A program made the position numbers and the translations under genes. Below the pieces are notes generated by a model. The model worked only from the letters and a program-made list of their open reading frames with translations, did not search any database and was not told the DNA's origin. From Methanosarcinales archaeon (GTDB taxonomy: Archaea; Halobacteriota; Methanosarcinia; Methanosarcinales; Methanocomedenaceae), in the NCBI GenBank assembly GCA_030666885.1, contig DAOUWY010000016.1:1-16082 (forward strand): a stretch of 16,082 nucleotides of DNA. Reading direction: 5' to 3'. Positions 13,471 to 16,082 of the stretch are shown here, in pieces. Position 1 is the first letter of the stretch. Every line of letters starts with the position of its first letter.

Positions 13471-14859
13471 ATGAAAATTCCGGAAAGTCCACCAATAATA
13501 ACAGGTAATGAATTTAGTGATGCACTTAAATATTTAGAAAATGATGCTTGTAGACCACTAATCAAAGAGGCCATTGATAGATATTTATATTGGTCTGAAT
13601 TTAAATACAAAAAAAGAATTGGACAAATTCATCCAGAAAAATTATGGATACTTGTTAAAATAAATAGAAATTTAAATGCAGAAAAAATTAAAATAAGTGA
13701 TATCGAAGGATTTGATTTCAAATATAATTTAACAACTGATATTCAACAAAAACTACATGAATTTGATCTTGATCTGTGGGGAAGGCTTGGGGGAGAAGAG
13801 ATTATTCCAAGTGCTGATAAGAATAAATATTTAATTAATTCGATTATGGAAGAGGCAATTGCTTCAAGCCAATTAGAGGGAGCTGCCACAACGAGAAAAA
13901 ATGCAAAGAAGATGTTAAGGGAAGAAAGGAAGCCAAAAGATAGATCTGAACAAATGATTTTGAATAATTATCACACAATCAAAAAATTGACTGAATTAAA
14001 AGATGAAAAAATAACAACTGAATTAATTCTTGAAATTCATTCAATTATTACAAAAGACACATTAAAAAATCCGGGTGATGAGGGAAATTTCAGAAAATCA
14101 AATGATATTACGGTTGTAAATTCAAATGGACGAGTTATTTATTTTCCACCGGATTGCAAATATATTGAAAAAATCATTGATGACTTTTGTATTTTTGCAA
14201 ATGATAATAACAAAGAACGATTTATTCATCCAATTGTCAGAGCCACAATCTTACATTTTCTAATTGGTTATATCCATCCCTTTGTAGATGGAAATGGAAG
14301 AACAGCAAGAGCAATTTTTTATTGGTATTTGCTTAAGGAAGGTTATTGGCTTATTGAATATATGTCTATCTCCAGAATGATTATGATATCTCCTGCACAA
14401 TATGCAAGAGCTTATTTATATACAGAACTTGATGAAAACGATTTAACTTATTTTATAAATTATCAATTGAAAACAATGGGTTTGGCTTTTGATAGTTTAA
14501 AAGAATATATTAATAGAAAAATCCAGGAAAAAAGTGAATTATATAATTTCAAGAAAATTAAAAATATCAATGATAGGCAAATTGACATACTGAAATTATT
14601 ATCTGATGACCCTAAATTAACTTTAACAATAAAAGAGATTCAAAATATATTTAATACTGTTTACCAAACTGCGAGAACAGATATAATGGGGTTGGAAAAA
14701 TTTGGGCTGGTCGAAAAGAACATTATTGGAAAAAAGAAGTTAATCTATTATCGTTCAGATGATTTTTCTAAAATCGTATCTAAATTAATTGCAGAGGGTC
14801 TTAAGGTAAAGTATTCATCCCTTGATAATTGGATTACTGAAGATATAACTACTGCGTAA
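13471..14859 (+). CDS. Fic family protein with C-terminal winged helix
   Basis: This 462-residue protein is a Fic-domain enzyme, normally an AMP-transferase acting on protein hydroxyls. The catalytic motif HPFVDGNGR (269-277, His269) is intact, as is the flap segment NSNGRVIYFPP (about 220). An N-terminal inhibitory helix motif, SSQLEG (132-137, Glu136), fits S/T-x3-E-G/N, marking an auto-inhibited class II Fic. An N-terminal Fic_N-like region (1-120) precedes it, and residues about 366-445 form a winged helix (DRQIDILKLLSDDP; TLTIKEIQNIFNTVYQTART). This layout is common in 'Fic/DOC family' proteins of mobile or toxin-antitoxin-like loci. It is far more A/T-rich than its neighbours, with AAA, ATT and TTA codons dominating, suggesting horizontal acquisition. 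The ATG has only a weak AGGT upstream. Confidence 0.93.
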   Translation: MKIPESPPIITGNEFSDALKYLENDACRPLIKEAIDRYLYWSEFKYKKRIGQIHPEKLWILVKINRNLNAEKIKISDIEGFDFKYNLTTDIQQKLHEFDLDLWGRLGGEEIIPSADKNKYLINSIMEEAIASSQLEGAATTRKNAKKMLREERKPKDRSEQMILNNYHTIKKLTELKDEKITTELILEIHSIITKDTLKNPGDEGNFRKSNDITVVNSNGRVIYFPPDCKYIEKIIDDFCIFANDNNKERFIHPIVRATILHFLIGYIHPFVDGNGRTARAIFYWYLLKEGYWLIEYMSISRMIMISPAQYARAYLYTELDENDLTYFINYQLKTMGLAFDSLKEYINRKIQEKSELYNFKKIKNINDRQIDILKLLSDDPKLTLTIKEIQNIFNTVYQTARTDIMGLEKFGLVEKNIIGKKKLIYYRSDDFSKIVSKLIAEGLKVKYSSLDNWITEDITTA

Positions 14860-14896
14860 AAAATAAGGGTCGTGTCCCTGATTAACAGACAATATT

Positions 14897-15040
14897 AAAA
14901 TAGTTTATATGTAATCCATCTATTGAGGGATATGAATGGATTCAGAACTGGATTTATCAGAATTTTGTTGTTTGAATAAAGATCATTTATCATCGGTTAA
15001 GATACGAATTGTAACAAAAGTGTTATTCTTGGTGTTATAA
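14897..15040 (+). other. Candidate small ORF (34 codons) with promoter-like sequence; possible transposase remnant
   Basis: TTTATAT at 14904-14910 is followed by GAGGGA (14925-14930) five bases before ATG 14936, opening a 34-codon frame that stops at TAA 15038-15040. The peptide starts MDSELDLSEFCCLNKD and ends in a hydrophobic stretch. The acidic lead and FCCLNKD remind me of the N-terminus of certain archaeal transposases, where a zinc-binding 'CCLNxDC' begins the protein; here similarity stops after about 16 residues. An overlapping ATG at 14932 opens only 15 codons. It could be a degraded IS end rather than a gene. Confidence 0.3.
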
Positions 15041-15121
15041 TTTAAGGTTTAAAATTGGAAATCACTATGCAGAACTTATTTAAATAGTCAAACATGTGCT
15101 TGGAAATTGCTTAACCGATGA
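14990..15121. repeat. 132-bp element bounded by perfect 12-bp inverted repeats (MITE-like candidate)
   Basis: TCATCGGTTAAG at 14990-15001 is exactly inverted as CTTAACCGATGA at 15110-15121, leaving 108 bp of A/T-rich interior with no credible coding frame of its own. The small ORF 14936-15040 runs across its left end. No clear target-site duplication is visible. Alternatives are a large regulatory stem or an RNA gene with a long closing helix. Confidence 0.5.
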
Positions 15122-15168
15122 CATATGTAATTTCGTGGCTTATAACCTTCACTTATATATTCTATTAT

Positions 15169-15570
15169 TCAAGCTTTGCCTATCCACTCACATATCTCAC
15201 TATCTTCAGGCACCCTACCCTCACACATAACCTTGCAGTCAACCACCACAGCAGGAGTAACAGCCACACCGTATCTCATTATGGTCTCAACATCTGTCAC
15301 GGGTATAACCCTGAACTCTGTCCCCAACACTGCTTGCACAACCGCATTCAGCGTATCATTGTACATCTTTCCCCCCATACCCAGCACCTCAACCCTGTGT
15401 TTGAGACCTTTTTTGCAATCAAAACATACCACCTCATCCCCCTCACGATTTGTTGTGAAGGTCTTGTGGCACACCGGACATGTGGCATCGTGCAGGCTGC
15501 TTTTCTTTTTCTTCAGGGCATTGTCCACAAGGGCAGCATTAAAACAACTGCACCCTTTATCTTTGTCCAT
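15169..15570 (-). CDS. Zinc-ribbon plus thioredoxin-like (redox-active disulfide type) protein lacking CxxC
   Basis: This 133-residue protein has two parts. Residues 7-52 hold CSC and a zinc-ribbon-like CPVC-x14-CFDC. Residues 58-133 resemble the small archaeal/bacterial 'redox-active disulfide protein 2' (thioredoxin_3) family: VEVLGMGG, VTDVETIMRYGVAVTPAVVV with the cis-proline TPA, and GRVPEDSEICEWI. In normal members VLGTGCxxC follows the first strand; here the two cysteines are replaced by Gly67 and Tyr70, while two new cysteines, 112 and 116 (DCKVMCEG), appear just after the cis-proline strand. Start at ATG 15570, with GAGGT eight bases upstream inside the end of the ferredoxin gene; the stop-to-start gap is 4 bp, so the two are co-transcribed. 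Function unknown; a redox or metal-binding partner of the ferredoxin is plausible. Confidence 0.75.
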   Translation of the reverse strand: MDKDKGCSCFNAALVDNALKKKKSSLHDATCPVCHKTFTTNREGDEVVCFDCKKGLKHRVEVLGMGGKMYNDTLNAVVQAVLGTEFRVIPVTDVETIMRYGVAVTPAVVVDCKVMCEGRVPEDSEICEWIGKA

Positions 15571-15574
15571 AAGT

Positions 15575-15757
15575 TTATACCTCAATCTCAATGGCCCTGC
15601 TTGGGCAGGTTACCTTACACAGCATACAAAGTTTACATTCATCCGGCCTGGTCGCAACACATACACCATCACGTATTTCCAGGCTCCGGCTCTTGCACAC
15701 TTTTACACAATCGCCGCAGCCGTTACATTTTGCTTCATCGATTATTAATTTAACCAT
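15575..15757 (-). CDS. 2[4Fe-4S] ferredoxin
   Basis: This 60-residue low-potential electron carrier has two classical cluster motifs: CNGCGDCVKVC (Cys11, 14, 17, 21) and CKLCMLCKVTCP (Cys41, 44, 47, 51). The first motif lacks the usual proline after its fourth cysteine (CK instead of CP). The length and the IID..KC..C start are standard for clostridial-type ferredoxins. Its ATG overlaps by 13 nt the end of a degraded ACR3 frame upstream, and its stop codon is 4 bp from the thioredoxin-like gene, so the cluster seems to have been translated from one message. Physiological partner unknown. Confidence 0.92.
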   Translation of the reverse strand: MVKLIIDEAKCNGCGDCVKVCKSRSLEIRDGVCVATRPDECKLCMLCKVTCPSRAIEIEV

Positions 15758-15903
15758 ACTTCCCCATCTATCTTAATTGAATAAAGACATATCTTTACAA
15801 GTGCCAGCATTACCGATACTTCAATTAGGACTCCAACTACTGTTGCCAATGCAGCACCTGAGTTGGAGACTTTTAAACTATAATACTTTATTCCACACCC
15901 GGC
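15745..15903 (-). pseudogene. C-terminal remnant of an ACR3-type arsenite permease
   Basis: The minus-strand frame from a stop at 15904-15906 to TAA 15745-15747 has no start codon upstream of its conserved part and reads NSGAALATVVGVLIEVSVML followed by ALVKICLYSIK. This matches the last transmembrane segment of ACR3 arsenite efflux permeases, typically 'SGvAfAtViGPLvEVPvLi-LVnvaly'; the conserved GPLVEVP is eroded to GVLIEVS. All upstream transmembrane segments are missing, since the preceding bases do not continue the protein in any frame. It overlaps the ferredoxin start by 13 nt, suggesting that the intact ancestor was an acr3-ferredoxin-thioredoxin-like operon. Confidence 0.7.
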
Positions 15904-16006
15904 CTAACTTGCATATCCCACACACCCCTTGTATCCAAATAACCAAATAATCAAGAATTTTACCACTATCTCGTCCACACTTCTACCTTCACATCCCTTC
16001 AATCAA

Positions 16007-16082
16007 TCATTCCAGATTCTTTAACCGATATTGAATCCGCCTGATAAGGCCCCGTATAGTCTGTACCTCCCTGGATGTTAAC
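16007..16082 (-). CDS. C-terminal end of a probable TrmJ-like RNA 2'-O-methyltransferase (partial)
   Basis: An open frame enters from the right edge on the minus strand and ends at TGA 16007-16009. The last 24 residues begin LTSREVQTIRGLIRRIQ and end YRLKNLE. 'Lt-rEv-tlrGi-Rri' is the characteristic tail of archaeal SpoU-type tRNA (cytidine/uridine-32 2'-O) methyltransferases. Only this tail is in the window, so the call is tentative. Confidence 0.45.
   Translation of the reverse strand, partial: LTSREVQTIRGLIRRIQYRLKNLE

Noticed and set aside
15904..16006. Possible further coding sequence between the ACR3 remnant and the right-edge gene
   Set aside because: All minus-strand frames contain stops and no conserved segment is visible; only a TTATTTGG direct repeat is seen.
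16021..16029. Third copy of TTAACCGAT, matching the inverted-repeat element ends
   Set aside because: Nine bases only, inside the coding tail of the right-edge gene; no partner repeat nearby, so probably chance.

Overview
The window looks like a chromosome segment of a euryarchaeon that carries the C1 (methanogenesis or methane-oxidation) pathway, probably Methanosarcinales-like, with an ANME lineage or an Archaeoglobus relative also possible. The basis is a formylmethanofuran dehydrogenase operon, an archaeal-type aIF1, a CDP-alcohol phosphotransferase of the archaeal inositol-lipid type, archaeal TATA boxes, and an HSR1-cdc48-hsp20 heat-shock cluster like that of Archaeoglobus fulgidus. The species cannot be fixed from this sequence alone.

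Left part (1-5702). The 3' end of a HicB-like antitoxin gene comes first. Facing it on the minus strand is a tight operon, transcribed fwdD-fwdB-fwdA-fwdC (4484 down to 317), for the catalytic core of formylmethanofuran dehydrogenase. The operon is preceded by four tandem 36-bp units (4505-4648), each holding the same small inverted repeat, and they probably lie in the operon's 5' leader. Upstream on the same strand is an ornithine cyclodeaminase/alanine dehydrogenase family gene.

Middle (5801-8987). A DUF192 gene and the aIF1 gene diverge from one A/T-rich promoter core that reads as a TATA box in both directions. Then come a cysteine desulfurase (NifS/IscS type) with a 27-bp imperfect palindrome upstream, and an IscU/NifU scaffold gene, together a minimal Fe-S assembly pair. 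A convergent CDP-alcohol phosphatidyltransferase gene follows across a shared terminator-like hairpin.

Heat-shock region (8988-13275). A decayed ABC-transporter ATPase (two frame disruptions and a large internal deletion) precedes a 14-bp-periodic operator array that contains a perfect CTAAC-N5-GTTAG palindrome. This leads into an HSR1-type regulator, a Cdc48/VAT double AAA+ ATPase whose C-terminus fits the HbYX proteasome-docking motif, and an Hsp20 chaperone, ending in a strong hairpin/T-tract terminator. Regulator, unfoldase and holdase appear to form one autoregulated heat-shock operon.

Right part (13276-16082). An AT-rich, probably acquired Fic-family gene carries its own duplicated inverted-repeat operators. 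A short region with a small ORF and a 132-bp element bounded by 12-bp inverted repeats follows. On the minus strand there is a degraded ACR3 (arsenite permease) C-terminus overlapping the start of a 2[4Fe-4S] ferredoxin, then a zinc-ribbon/thioredoxin-fold protein whose CxxC has been lost. At the right edge is the C-terminal tail of a probable TrmJ-like RNA methyltransferase.
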